NCBI RefSeq assembly: GCF_020216065.1
Contig: NZ_JAIWNA010000002.1
Span: forward strand, 434,001-498,000
Origin: Nocardia rosealba
GTDB taxonomy: Bacteria > Actinomycetota > Actinomycetes > Mycobacteriales > Mycobacteriaceae
DNA length: 64,000 bases
Direction of reading: 5' to 3'
Part shown: in pieces, positions 1 to 7,873 of the stretch
How the letters are laid out: every line of letters begins with the position of its first letter
Position numbering within the stretch: position 1 is the stretch's first letter
Notes under the pieces: model-generated
What the model saw: the letters and a program-made list of their open reading frames with translations, nothing else
Database searches by the model: none
Told to the model about the DNA's origin: nothing
Program-made: the position numbers and the translations under genes

Positions 1-1016
1 AGCGGCCCGTCCTCGACGAACGCGTCGATGTCGAGGTCGGCGAAGTCACCGATCGACTTCAGATAGTTCACGTCGTCCTTGAACGCCGCGATCAGCTTCG
101 CCTTGAGGGTCGTGTCGAAGCTCGTGCCGCCGGGTCCGTTGTAGAGGTACACGACCTCCTGCGGCAGCCCGGACCCCTTCGCGACGAGATCCGCGGCCTC
201 GAACGGCTTTTCGTTGAGGAAGGCGGTCGCGTCCAGCTGTGCGGCCAGGAACGCCTGCAGCACTTCGGGATGCTCGGCCGCGTACGCCCGCCGGGCGACC
301 ACCCCGTGGAAAGTCGGCACATTCAGCTCGGCACCGTCGTAGAGCAGCTTGGCCTTGTTCTGCTGCACCAGCAGACCCGGCCAGGCCACGAACTGCGACA
401 GCGCGCTCACCTGATGCGATTCCAGTGCCGTCGCTCCGACCTGGGGTTGCTGGTTGAGCACCTCCACGCCCTTCGCCGGATCGATTCCCGCCCGGCTCAG
501 CGCCTGCACCAGGGTGCCGTGACCCGCCGAACCCACACTGGCCGAGATCTTCTGCCCGGCCAGGTCGGTCAGCGAGCGCGCAGGCGAATCCTGCGGCACC
601 ACAACCATGTTCAGCGCACCCTTGGGGTTGTAGCCGGTGATCGACACCAGCTCGGTGCGGGAACGCTCGGCGGCCTGGGTGCGTGAGCCGTTGATAAGCA
701 ACGGGTAGTCACCCATCGACCCGATATCGATCTTCTCCGCCACCATCTGGGCGGTGATCGGCGCACCGGTGTCGTAGTCCTGCCACTCCACCTGATACTT
801 CGCGCCACCCGCGTCGGTGATCTGCTGCAGCCGCCGTTCGAGATAGCCCTGTGCGCGCAGCAGCGTGCCCGCGGTGACGGTGTTGATGGTCTTGGACTGA
901 TAGCCGATGACAACCTTGACGGTGCCTGCCGGTGCGGCGGTGGAACTTTCGAGTGAGCACCCGGCCGCGGCGAGGGCGACGGCAAGGGCGACGGGCAGCA
1001 AACGAGTGATCTTCAT
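1..1016 (-). CDS. Sulfonate/taurine-type ABC transporter substrate-binding lipoprotein (C-terminus beyond window)
   Basis: The frame stays open from an ATG at 1016 to the left edge, so the C-terminus is missing. The N-terminus MKITRLLPVALAVALAAAGC is a lipoprotein signal with lipobox AAGC (Cys 20), so the mature protein should be anchored outside the membrane. The body (VKVVIGYQSKTINTVTAG, then IDIGSMGDYPLLINGS and KISASVGSAGHGTLVQAL) has the layout of SsuA/TauA/NrtA periplasmic-binding proteins for sulfonates, taurine or nitrate. It lies 17 nt after a ferredoxin gene and downstream of a GntR gene, so the three probably form one operon continuing left into permease and ATPase genes. The exact ligand is inferred, not seen. 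Confidence 0.85.
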   Translation of the reverse strand, partial: MKITRLLPVALAVALAAAGCSLESSTAAPAGTVKVVIGYQSKTINTVTAGTLLRAQGYLERRLQQITDAGGAKYQVEWQDYDTGAPITAQMVAEKIDIGSMGDYPLLINGSRTQAAERSRTELVSITGYNPKGALNMVVVPQDSPARSLTDLAGQKISASVGSAGHGTLVQALSRAGIDPAKGVEVLNQQPQVGATALESHQVSALSQFVAWPGLLVQQNKAKLLYDGAELNVPTFHGVVARRAYAAEHPEVLQAFLAAQLDATAFLNEKPFEAADLVAKGSGLPQEVVYLYNGPGGTSFDTTLKAKLIAAFKDDVNYLKSIGDFADLDIDAFVEDGP

Positions 1017-1033
1017 GCGTGGGGTTCCCGGGT

Positions 1034-1261
1034 TCAGCGGAGCAGGTAGGGCATGTTGACGGTGACGGCGCCGGTGGGGCAGCGTGCGGCGCACGGGCCG
1101 CAGTACCAGCACTCGTCGACATGCATGTAGGCCTTGCCCGAATCCTCGTGAATGGCAAGGGAATCGAGTGGGCACATGTCGACGCACAACGTGCAGCCGG
1201 TGATGCACAGGGATTCGTCGATCGTCACGGGGACGTCGGCGCGCTGGGGTACGAGGGCCAT
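1034..1261 (-). CDS. Small 2x[4Fe-4S] ferredoxin
   Basis: This 75-residue protein carries two cluster motifs: CITGCTLCVDMCP near residue 19 and CWYCGPCAARCP near residue 52. The second has regular CxxCxxCxxxCP spacing; the first has one extra residue between its first two cysteines. That pattern resembles the ferredoxin-like subunits that accompany fumarate-reductase/APS-reductase-type flavoproteins. Its start codon directly abuts the stop of the GntR gene, and the ABC binding lipoprotein follows after 17 nt. Small ferredoxins of this type sit next to sulfonate-type transporters in other actinobacteria, where they probably carry electrons to a flavoprotein. No such partner is visible here; it may lie beyond the left edge. 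Confidence 0.85.
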   Translation of the reverse strand: MALVPQRADVPVTIDESLCITGCTLCVDMCPLDSLAIHEDSGKAYMHVDECWYCGPCAARCPTGAVTVNMPYLLR

Positions 1262-2032
1262 CTAACGGACCTTCCATTCGGGTGCGCTGCGCACGAGGCT
1301 GCCGCGCATGGTGATTCGATCGCCGCGCATGCGGATGTATTCGAGATCGACGGGTCTGCCGTCGTCGAGGCGGGTGAGTCGCTCGAGCATCAGCAGCGGA
1401 GCACCGGCCGGGGCGTCGAGGGTGACGGCGGTGTGCGGGTCGGCGGCCACCGCCTCGAGGGCGATCTCGGCGTCACCGAGCGAGCGGCCGGTGATCTGCT
1501 CGAGCAGGACGAACACATCGGTGCTCGCGAGATCGTGGGCCAGCACCTCGGCGCCGATGTCCGGGACCAGGTAGGTGAGGTCCAGGCTCAGCGGCAGGTC
1601 GGCGAGGAAGCGCAGCCGCTCGATGTAGACCACCTGCTCGCCCGGTGTGAGCCCGAGCTTGCGGGCCACGGCGGGCGGCGCGGTGACGGTGCCCGCCACG
1701 CGCACTTCGTTGCGCACCGTGCCGTGCTCGGCGAGGGTTTCCTGCAAACCGAGCAGCACGTCGAGTCCGTGGTCGAACTTGCGGGCCGCCACCCGGGTGC
1801 CCACCTTCGGGGCACGGTCGATGAGTCCCTCGTCGCGCAGCAGCGCCAGCGCCGCGCGGACGGTGTTGCGGGAGGCGCCGTGTTCGGCGGCCAACTCCTG
1901 CTCGCCGGGCACCGTGCCGTCGAGCACGCCCGACAGGATCTGGTGGCGCACCACGTCGGCGACGCGACGGGCCCGATCGGCGCGCCGGTCGTGCCCCGGC
2001 TCTTTGGTGCCTGTTCTCTCGCTGACCTGCAT
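1262..2032 (-). CDS. GntR family transcriptional regulator, HutC/UTRA type
   Basis: At 256 residues this is typical of the HutC subfamily. The N-terminus (about residues 18-85) is a winged helix with the signature LAAEHGASRNTVRAALALL. The C-terminus (about 105-250) is a UTRA ligand-binding domain (GEQVVYIERLRFLADLPLSL and LLMLERLTRLDDGRPVDLEY). The stop codon touches the ferredoxin start with no gap, so the regulator is the first gene of the ferredoxin/transporter operon and probably controls it. A perfect 22-bp palindrome 47 bp upstream of its ATG is the likely operator. The effector is unknown. Confidence 0.9.
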   Translation of the reverse strand: MQVSERTGTKEPGHDRRADRARRVADVVRHQILSGVLDGTVPGEQELAAEHGASRNTVRAALALLRDEGLIDRAPKVGTRVAARKFDHGLDVLLGLQETLAEHGTVRNEVRVAGTVTAPPAVARKLGLTPGEQVVYIERLRFLADLPLSLDLTYLVPDIGAEVLAHDLASTDVFVLLEQITGRSLGDAEIALEAVAADPHTAVTLDAPAGAPLLMLERLTRLDDGRPVDLEYIRMRGDRITMRGSLVRSAPEWKVR

Positions 2033-2078
2033 GAACAGCGACGATAGTGGCGATTACGCCGGTGCCCGCGGCGCGCGG

Positions 2079-2100
2079 ATCGGCACGAAATCGTGCCGAT
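2079..2100. promoter_or_regulatory. Perfect palindrome, likely GntR operator
   Basis: The arms ATCGGCACGA and TCGTGCCGAT are exact reverse complements separated by AA, so the whole 22 bp is self-complementary. It lies between the GntR start (2032) and the end of the thioesterase gene (2210), where an autoregulatory operator would be expected. The two-base centre makes a terminator hairpin less likely. The role is inferred from position and symmetry. Confidence 0.6.
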
Positions 2101-2209
2101 GTGTTTGCGCCGGGTGGCTACTCGCGCGACCTGCGCGAACCCGGCCCGCTCCGGGTATTGCGCCACCCGGCGCCACTAGGACGGCCTTGGAATCAGGCCG
2201 ATCGTAATG

Positions 2210-2881
2210 TCAGGGCTGGCCCGGCTTGAGCACGATGAACAGGCCGCTGGCCTCGGCGCAGAGGCGGTCACCGTCGTGCATGGTCGCCTTCAGGTACACC
2301 TTGCGGCCGTCGCGCCGTTCGGCATGGGCGCGCACGGTGAGTTCGTGCTCGAGCGGGGTGACAGACCGGTAGTCGACGGTGAGCGAGGCCGTGCGGGTCA
2401 CCGCGCCGGTGGCCAGGGCGGCGGTCATGCCGAGGATGTCGTCGAAGGCGAGCGAGATGTGCCCGCCGTGCGCGGCCTGATTGCCGCCCAGATGGAAGGT
2501 ACGGAAGGTGACCTTCGCGGTCACCCCGTCGCGGTCACCGCTGACCACCGTGTACGGCGGCAGGGTGATGTTGCCGCGCGCGGGTAGATCGGTGCGCGTC
2601 CAGCTCGGCGAGGACCACTCGTCGACCACGGCCTCGTCCAAGCGGGCATTGAGCTGCTCGAGTGCGACGATCGTCTCCTTGGCCAGCTCGTCGGACGGGT
2701 TCGCCAGTCGCGCGCGGTCCATCAGCTCGCGCACCTGCTCGATGAACTCGCCGTAGTGCGGTCCGCCGATCAGGGTGTCGCTTTCGCTCGCGCGCGCTTC
2801 GATGAGCTCGGCCATCGGCCGGAAGCCGCCCTCGTGATGCGTCTGGTCGGGCCGCGAGTCGCCGACGTTCTTCTCGTCCAT
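2210..2881 (-). CDS. PaaI-like hotdog-fold acyl-CoA thioesterase
   Basis: About 223 residues from the ATG at 2881 (MDEKNVGDSRPD); a GTG three codons upstream is an alternative. The C-terminal 120 residues contain the hotdog core: GNQAAHGGHISLAFDDILGM (helix and catalytic loop), then TASLTVDYRSVTPLEHEL and KVYLKATMHDGDRLCAEASG. This matches the PaaI/4HBT group that hydrolyses acyl-CoA esters. The N-terminal half is a helical region of the kind seen in mycobacterial thioesterase-family proteins. The gene is divergent from the HAD gene across about 100 bp. The substrate cannot be told from sequence. Confidence 0.8.
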   Translation of the reverse strand: MDEKNVGDSRPDQTHHEGGFRPMAELIEARASESDTLIGGPHYGEFIEQVRELMDRARLANPSDELAKETIVALEQLNARLDEAVVDEWSSPSWTRTDLPARGNITLPPYTVVSGDRDGVTAKVTFRTFHLGGNQAAHGGHISLAFDDILGMTAALATGAVTRTASLTVDYRSVTPLEHELTVRAHAERRDGRKVYLKATMHDGDRLCAEASGLFIVLKPGQP

Positions 2882-2981
2882 ATGCAACACGTTATCGTTT
2901 CCGAGCTGGGCGTTCGCGCGGGGGACCGCCGCCGGTCGGTTAGGCTCGATGCCGATCATCATCGACGGCGAGAGGCTTGGC

Positions 2982-3632
2982 ATGAGTATCGCGGCGGTTG
3001 TGTTCGACATGGACGGTGTGCTGATCGACTCCGAGCCCGTCTGGGAAAAGGTCCGCAAAGATTACGTCACCGTCAATGGTGGTCGCTGGCAACCGGATTC
3101 GCAGCAGCGCATGATGGGCATGTCGACCGTGGAGTGGTCGTCGTATCTGGCCGACGACCTCGGTGTCGCTCAACCGGCCGACAAGGTCGCCGCCGACGTC
3201 ATCGATCTGATGGCCGACGAGTACGCCCAGCACCTGCCGCTGCTGCCCGGCGCTGTCGACGCCGTGCGGCGCTGCGCGGATTCCTGGAAGCTCGGGCTCG
3301 CCAGTTCTTCTCCTGCCTCCCTGATCGCGCTCGTCTTGGAGAAGGCGGGGTTGATGCAGAGTTTCGCGGTCGTGCTGTCCACCGAGGAGGTGGGACGCGG
3401 CAAGCCCGCGCCCGACGTGTACCTCACCGTCGCACAGCGGTTGGGAGTCGACCCGAACCACTGTACGGCGGTGGAGGATTCGACCAACGGTCTGCGATCC
3501 GCGCACGCTGCGGGGATGCGGGTGATCGCGGTGCCGCGCCCCGAATTTCCGGCCTCGGCCGAGGCACTCGCCCAGGCCGAGGTGGTCATCGACGGTCTCG
3601 ATCAGCTCACCGCCGACGTGATCACCGGTTGA
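2982..3632 (+). CDS. HAD superfamily hydrolase, subfamily IA (beta-phosphoglucomutase/phosphatase-like)
   Basis: The 216-residue protein opens with MSIAAVVFDMDGVLIDSEPV, which is HAD motif I with nucleophile Asp 10 and acid/base Asp 12. Motif II is LASSSPASL, motif III is the Lys in GRGKPAPDVYL, and motif IV is VEDSTNG. The helical cap (about 17-85) makes it the class of beta-phosphoglucomutases and small-sugar phosphatases. GAGAGG at 2970-2975 lies 6 nt before ATG 2982, which favours this start over the upstream in-frame ATG at 2949. It ends exactly where the convergent DinB gene ends. It probably hydrolyses a small phosphometabolite; the substrate is unknown. Confidence 0.85.
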   Translation: MSIAAVVFDMDGVLIDSEPVWEKVRKDYVTVNGGRWQPDSQQRMMGMSTVEWSSYLADDLGVAQPADKVAADVIDLMADEYAQHLPLLPGAVDAVRRCADSWKLGLASSSPASLIALVLEKAGLMQSFAVVLSTEEVGRGKPAPDVYLTVAQRLGVDPNHCTAVEDSTNGLRSAHAAGMRVIAVPRPEFPASAEALAQAEVVIDGLDQLTADVITG

Positions 3633-4157
3633 TCAGAAACTGCCGGTGACACCGTCGATGCGTTCGCGCAGCAGGTCGGCGTGCCCGTTGTGGCGGGCGT
3701 ACTCCTCGATCATGTGCAGATACACCCAGCGCAGCGTGTAGCCGTCGGAGCGCCACGGCACCTGGAACACATGGTCGAGGGGGAGGTCGGCGACCGCGGC
3801 GTCGCAGGCGGCGACTTCGGCGTGGAACAGGTCGAAGACCTCCGGTGCCGGGCGCGAGTCCAGGTCGTCGAAGTCGGCGTCGGGTTCGAGTTCGGAGGCG
3901 TACACCGGGCCGATGTCCTCGCCGGCGGCCGAGACCCGGAACCAGCCGCGTTCGACCTCGGTGAGATGACGAACCAGCCCGAGCAGCGACAGATTCGACG
4001 GCGGAACCGAACGTTTCGCCAGCTGCGCCGCATCTAGCCCACCGCATTTGTTGAGCAACGTCTGACGGTGGAAGTCCAACCAGGACTGCAACATCGGGCG
4101 TTCGTCGGCGCCGACCAGGGTGCGGGTCGGCACGAGTTCGGGCGCCTGCCAGGTCAT
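3633..4157 (-). CDS. DinB / DUF664 family protein
   Basis: This 174-residue protein begins MTWQAPELVPTRTLVGADER. It has the four-helix-bundle pattern of the DinB/DUF664 group, related to mycothiol-dependent enzymes. Histidines in LVRHLTEVERGWF and in LHMIEEYARHNGHADLLRE sit where the family's metal triad is found. In mycothiol-making actinobacteria these proteins are often S-transferases or isomerases, but the reaction here is unknown. Longer N-terminal extensions are possible in this GC-rich frame, but they lack family similarity. The stop codon directly abuts that of the convergent HAD gene. Confidence 0.75.
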   Translation of the reverse strand: MTWQAPELVPTRTLVGADERPMLQSWLDFHRQTLLNKCGGLDAAQLAKRSVPPSNLSLLGLVRHLTEVERGWFRVSAAGEDIGPVYASELEPDADFDDLDSRPAPEVFDLFHAEVAACDAAVADLPLDHVFQVPWRSDGYTLRWVYLHMIEEYARHNGHADLLRERIDGVTGSF

Positions 4158-4253
4158 GGGTGCGAGGCTAGTCGCCGTCGTCCGATCGCGCAGTCCGATT
4201 ACCGCGACGATGCCGGTCACGGGTCTCGGCGCGCAGTCCGGCACACTGGCCGG

Positions 4254-4730
4254 ATGGGTGCCGAGCATGTCGACCAGCCCGAGGTCGTGGTCCACGTCGG
4301 TGACGGTTCGGGCGCGCCACGCGCCGTCGACCCCGCCCGGCCCGGGGCCGACGCCGTGAACCCGGCCCCCGACCACCCTTTCCTCCTGCTCACCCGGGGA
4401 CCGGACCACATCCAGGCCCGCTACCTGCCCGACGGCACCTACGAGATCGAACACATCGCGGGCACCGACCACCGTCACCTGTTCACCACCGACGCGGTGC
4501 TGGTGCGCGATGTCGTCTGGTCCTGGATCCAGCGCGACACCTGGTGGTCGGACACCGTCGCCTGGACGACCGTCGACCCCGCCCTCGCCGAAATCGACGC
4601 CCTCCGCGCCGAACTCACCGACATGCTCGACGGCATGTCGCTGCTCGACAGCGTCGCCGACGACCTCGACGCGGCGCTCGCCCGAGCCGACGAACTACTT
4701 ACCGCCGAACCGGATTTCGACGACGGGTGA
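4254..4730 (+). CDS. Hypothetical protein, conserved-looking
   Basis: About 158 residues from ATG 4254 (MGAEHVDQPEVVVHVGDGSG). The middle (ARYLPDGTYEIEHIAGTDHR, then VWSWIQRDTWWSDTVAWTTV) is rich in Trp and His. The C-terminal 55 residues form an acidic, probably helical segment with regular Leu/Ala spacing (LAEIDALRAELTDMLDGMSL). There is no signal peptide or membrane segment and I recognise no family. Codon use is like that of the neighbours. It starts about 100 bp from the divergent DinB gene. Confidence 0.6.
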   Translation: MGAEHVDQPEVVVHVGDGSGAPRAVDPARPGADAVNPAPDHPFLLLTRGPDHIQARYLPDGTYEIEHIAGTDHRHLFTTDAVLVRDVVWSWIQRDTWWSDTVAWTTVDPALAEIDALRAELTDMLDGMSLLDSVADDLDAALARADELLTAEPDFDDG

Positions 4731-4775
4731 CGGCGGAAAGGTCGCCGCGGTGACGAACCCGCGGCGACCCTCCCG

Positions 4776-5036
4776 TCAGTCCTCGTCGCCCTCGCACCAG
4801 TCGTCGAACGCCTCGAACTCGGCCTCGAACTGGGGTGGGACGGAGTCTTCGACCGCGTCCTCGATGGGATCCCACACCCGGTTGCAGTTCTCCGGTGCAG
4901 GTGGCCAGGACTCGATGTACTGGACCAGCGGGGTCTTCGGCGCTTCGGGTTCCTCGGCGTTCGCCACTGCGGCCGAGCTCAGCGCGAAGGCACCCGCGAC
5001 GGCCACGGCGGTGACGACCCGGTAACCAGCTCTCAC
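4776..5036 (-). CDS. Small secreted acidic protein
   Basis: An 86-residue protein starting at GTG 5036, preceded by AGGAGG at a good distance. Residues 1-28 (VRAGYRVVTAVAVAGAFALS...ANA) form a Sec signal peptide with an A-x-A cleavage site. The mature part is short and acidic, with two cysteines (PENCNRVWDP and FDDWCEGDED) that could form one disulfide. It resembles the many small secreted proteins of Nocardia and mycobacteria that have no assigned function. A longer in-frame start exists but has no ribosome site and would bury the signal peptide. Confidence 0.7.
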   Translation of the reverse strand: MRAGYRVVTAVAVAGAFALSSAAVANAEEPEAPKTPLVQYIESWPPAPENCNRVWDPIEDAVEDSVPPQFEAEFEAFDDWCEGDED

Positions 5037-5136
5037 AACATCCTCCTGTCTTCGACGGCACTCCATGCCGGCTCGATTCTGCCTCCGCCTTACCCACCGA
5101 CCGCTCGTCCAAGCACGCCGGCGCTGTCGTGTCGCG

Positions 5137-5155
5137 ACATAAGACACGCTTATGT
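5137..5155. promoter_or_regulatory. LysR-type box (T-N11-A) upstream of the YeiH-like gene
   Basis: ACATAAG and CTTATGT are perfect inverted 7-mers spaced by ACACG. They contain the T-N11-A core (TAAGACACGCTTA) that LysR regulators recognise. The box lies 55 bp before the preferred start of the YeiH-like gene, and a LysR gene lies two genes downstream on the same strand. It covers the upstream candidate GTG 5154, which argues against that start. Function is inferred. Confidence 0.6.
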
Positions 5156-5210
5156 GCTCGTCGTGGATCAGGATCTACCCGGGAATGCGCGGCCCGGCGA
5201 TGGTGGGAAG

Positions 5211-6212
5211 GTGAATCGCGTAGGAACTGTCGTGCCGGGCCTGGCCCTGGCACTGCTGCTGGCCGCCGTCGCCACCCCGGTGGGCAAGGCGCTGCCGATG
5301 GCCGGAGCGCCGGTGGTGGCCCTGATCGCCGGTGCGGTGACCGGAATGTGGATGCGGCGCCGGGGGAGTGCGAGGTTCGAGCCGGGCCTCGACGTGGCCA
5401 GGCAGCGGGTGCTCGGGTGGGCCATCGTGCTGATCGGTCTCGGTCTGCCGATGGGTTCGGTGCTCGGTGTGGGGCGTGAGACCGCTGTCGTACTGGTCGG
5501 CACCCTCGTCGCCGGTGCCGTCGCCGCGTTCGTCGTCGGGCGGATGCTCGCCGTGGATCGTGAGTCGGCCACTCTGATCGCCGCCGGGTCGACCATCTGC
5601 GGTGCCTCCGCCATCGCGGCCGCGACGGCGGTGCTCCGACCCGATCGGCAACGGGTGGCCTACGCGCTCGGCACCATCTTCGTCTTCAATGTCGTTGCGG
5701 TACTCGTCTATCCGCCGCTGGGCCGGGCGATCGGGATGTCGCCGCAGGCGTTCGGCCTCTGGGCGGGCACCGCCATCAACGACACCTCCTCGGTGCTGGC
5801 CGCCGGTGTGGTGTTCGGGGCGGGCGCCGCGCAATTCGCCGTCGTGGTGAAGCTGGTCCGCAGTCTGGCGATCGTCCCGCTCTGCCTCGGCCTGCATCTG
5901 GGGCGCCGACGGCTGGCCGAGCGAACGGGCACATCGCCCGGCTCCCTGCGCGAGAGCTTCCCGTTGTTCGTCGTGATGTTCGTGGCGGCCTCCATTGTCG
6001 CCGCCACCGGGATCCTGCCCTCGGCTCTCACCGAGCCACTCGCCGCGACGAGTGGCTGGTTGATCACCGCCGTCCTGGCCGCCATCGGTACGTCCCTGAG
6101 CCTGGACCGCCTGCGGTCCGCGGGTCCACGTCCGCTGCTCCTCGGCGGCGCCATCGGTGTGGTGCTCGGCACCTCGAGCCTGGCGCTGATGGCGCTCACC
6201 GGCTGGTGCTGA
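5211..6212 (+). CDS. YeiH family putative sulfate/sulfite exporter
   Basis: About 333 residues with roughly ten hydrophobic segments, in line with the YeiH/PSE family. Recognisable pieces are the start LPG-like GTVVPGLALALLLAAVATPV, GAVTGMWMRRR, IAAGSTICGASAIAAATAVL (the conserved ICG-SA motif), LWAGTAINDTSSVLAAG and VVVKLVRSLAIVPLCL. In E. coli yeiH is controlled by the LysR protein YeiE; here a LysR gene lies two genes downstream. GTG 5211 is preferred over GTG 5154 because the latter lies inside the LysR box. Sulfite or sulfonate-derived sulfur is a plausible substrate but is not proven for this family. Confidence 0.85.
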   Translation: MNRVGTVVPGLALALLLAAVATPVGKALPMAGAPVVALIAGAVTGMWMRRRGSARFEPGLDVARQRVLGWAIVLIGLGLPMGSVLGVGRETAVVLVGTLVAGAVAAFVVGRMLAVDRESATLIAAGSTICGASAIAAATAVLRPDRQRVAYALGTIFVFNVVAVLVYPPLGRAIGMSPQAFGLWAGTAINDTSSVLAAGVVFGAGAAQFAVVVKLVRSLAIVPLCLGLHLGRRRLAERTGTSPGSLRESFPLFVVMFVAASIVAATGILPSALTEPLAATSGWLITAVLAAIGTSLSLDRLRSAGPRPLLLGGAIGVVLGTSSLALMALTGWC

Positions 6213-6271
6213 AACCTGAGGTCAGGTGCGCAATCGCCGCCCGGGCGAGATCATCGTGGTTTGCTGGAGAG

Positions 6272-6856
6272 GTGCGCACACGAAGCCGGATCGCCGCCGC
6301 CGCCCTCGGCGCCATGCTGTGGGGCGAGTGGGTGAACTGGCGTGCGTCCCGAACCGAGACGCGCCCCGACACCGGCGGATCGGAAGCGGTGGTCGTGCTC
6401 GGATACCGCAACGCCGGTCGCAGCGCCAACGCCATGAACCGATGGCGAGTGCGCGCGGGTCTGCGTTCCCTCGACCCAGGGGCGAGCGAATCGCGGCTGG
6501 TCCTGTGCGGCGGTGCCTGCGCGGGGCCCGACACCGAGGCATCGCTGCTGGCCCGCTACGCACGCGAACGCGGGTACACCGGAGAGCTCGTGCTCGAGGA
6601 GAACAGCCGATCCACCTGGGAGAACATCGCCTTCGCCCTCCCGTTCCTGAAGGACGTCGATCGGATCAAGATCGTCTCCCTGCCCACGCACGCCGCCGTC
6701 GCACGCCGCTATCTCGCGGAGCAGAGTCCCGAGCTCGCCACCCGTCTGGTGCGCGGACGCGACTACCGATTCGGGGAATGGATGCCGCTCAAACCGGTGA
6801 TCGCGCTCTACGGGGTCGCGAAGAACCTGCGCCGCACACCGGTGACCGGTGCGTGA
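6272..6856 (+). CDS. YdcF/SanA (DUF218) family protein
   Basis: The 194-residue protein has a short N-terminal membrane anchor (SRIAAAALGAMLWGEW). A DUF218 domain follows: AVVVLGYRNAGRSANAMNR, RLVLCGGACAGPDTEASLLA, LVLEENSRSTWENIAFA and IVSLPTHAAVARRYLAEQSP. These match the ElyC/SanA/YdcF fold linked to envelope metabolism. The start is uncertain: GTG 6272 gives the shortest complete protein, and an in-frame GTG at 6206 overlaps the YeiH-like gene. Its stop overlaps the LysR start by one base, so it is probably cotranscribed with the genes on both sides. Confidence 0.75.
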   Translation: MRTRSRIAAAALGAMLWGEWVNWRASRTETRPDTGGSEAVVVLGYRNAGRSANAMNRWRVRAGLRSLDPGASESRLVLCGGACAGPDTEASLLARYARERGYTGELVLEENSRSTWENIAFALPFLKDVDRIKIVSLPTHAAVARRYLAEQSPELATRLVRGRDYRFGEWMPLKPVIALYGVAKNLRRTPVTGA

Positions 6857-7773
6857 TGCTGCCACCGGGAACCCCCGACCTCGACGTTCTCGATCTGCTG
6901 GTGTCGGTCGCCGAGCTGGGTAGTCTCGGCGCCGCCGCGCGCCGACACGGCATCACCCAGCCCGCCGCGAGCATGCGCATCAGCGCCCTGGAACGACGAA
7001 TGCGGGTCAAACTGCTCGACCGCGGGCCGACCGGGTCGGAACTCACGGACGCGGGCCGCGCCGTCGTCGAGCACGCGCGCCCGGTGCTCGCGGCCGTGCG
7101 CGACCTCGTCGACGACATCGACCGGCTGCGAGCCGCCCAGGCCACGCGCCTGCGGATCGCCGCATCGAAAACCATTGCCGATCATCGCATTCCGCATTGG
7201 CTGGCGGCCTTGCGCACCGACCACCCCGAGGTCGTCGTCGCCCTGGACGTCGAGAATTCCACACAGGTCGCCGCCCTGGTCCGCGACGGCGCCGCCGACG
7301 TGGGTTTCGTCGAGGGTCCGCACCCGCCCGCCGGGCTGGGCAGCCGGGTGCTCGGCGCCGACGAACTGGTCGTCGTCGTGGCGCGTGATCACCCGTGGGC
7401 GCGCCGGAAGTCCCCCGTGACGCTCGCCGAGCTCGCCGGCACCGCCCTGCTCTGGCGTGAACCCGGCTCCGGTACCCGCGACACCGTCTGGGACCTGCTC
7501 AGCAGCGAGGGCGCACCGGCGGGCCCGGCCGCCGAACTCGGCTCGGCAGCGGCCATCGTCGCCGCCGCGCGAACCGGGATGGCCCCGGCGGTACTGAGCC
7601 GCCTGATCGCCGCACCCGACCTGGCCACCGGTGCCCTGGTCGAGGTCTCCTCGACCGATGCCACTCGCCTCACCCGCAAGTTCCGGGCGATCTGGCGGCG
7701 TACCAGCCCACCGACCGGCCCCGCCGAGCTCCTCGTCGAGCGCGCCGCCCGCCTCGAAGCGGCCCGCCGCTAG
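6856..7773 (+). CDS. LysR family transcriptional regulator
   Basis: A 305-residue LysR protein. The N-terminal helix-turn-helix is GSLGAAARRHGITQPAASMR, followed by a linker helix, and residues 90-300 form the PBP-fold effector domain (RIAASKTIADHRIPHWLAAL, ELVVVVARDHPWARR). The domain resembles CysL/YeiE-type regulators of sulfur and redox genes. ATG 6856 overlaps the previous stop (TGATG), indicating translational coupling. LysR genes usually sit divergent to their target; here it lies downstream on the same strand, and the best LysR box is in front of the YeiH-like gene at 5137-5155. Confidence 0.9.
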   Translation: MLPPGTPDLDVLDLLVSVAELGSLGAAARRHGITQPAASMRISALERRMRVKLLDRGPTGSELTDAGRAVVEHARPVLAAVRDLVDDIDRLRAAQATRLRIAASKTIADHRIPHWLAALRTDHPEVVVALDVENSTQVAALVRDGAADVGFVEGPHPPAGLGSRVLGADELVVVVARDHPWARRKSPVTLAELAGTALLWREPGSGTRDTVWDLLSSEGAPAGPAAELGSAAAIVAAARTGMAPAVLSRLIAAPDLATGALVEVSSTDATRLTRKFRAIWRRTSPPTGPAELLVERAARLEAARR

Positions 7774-7873
7774 CGAATTCGGCCGGTGTGTACCGCTCGG
7801 TCCAGCGAAATGGTGCGTCGTCGGCGCGGACAGCTCTAGGCTGTATTCGCTACACACTGTGGAGGTTGGATCT

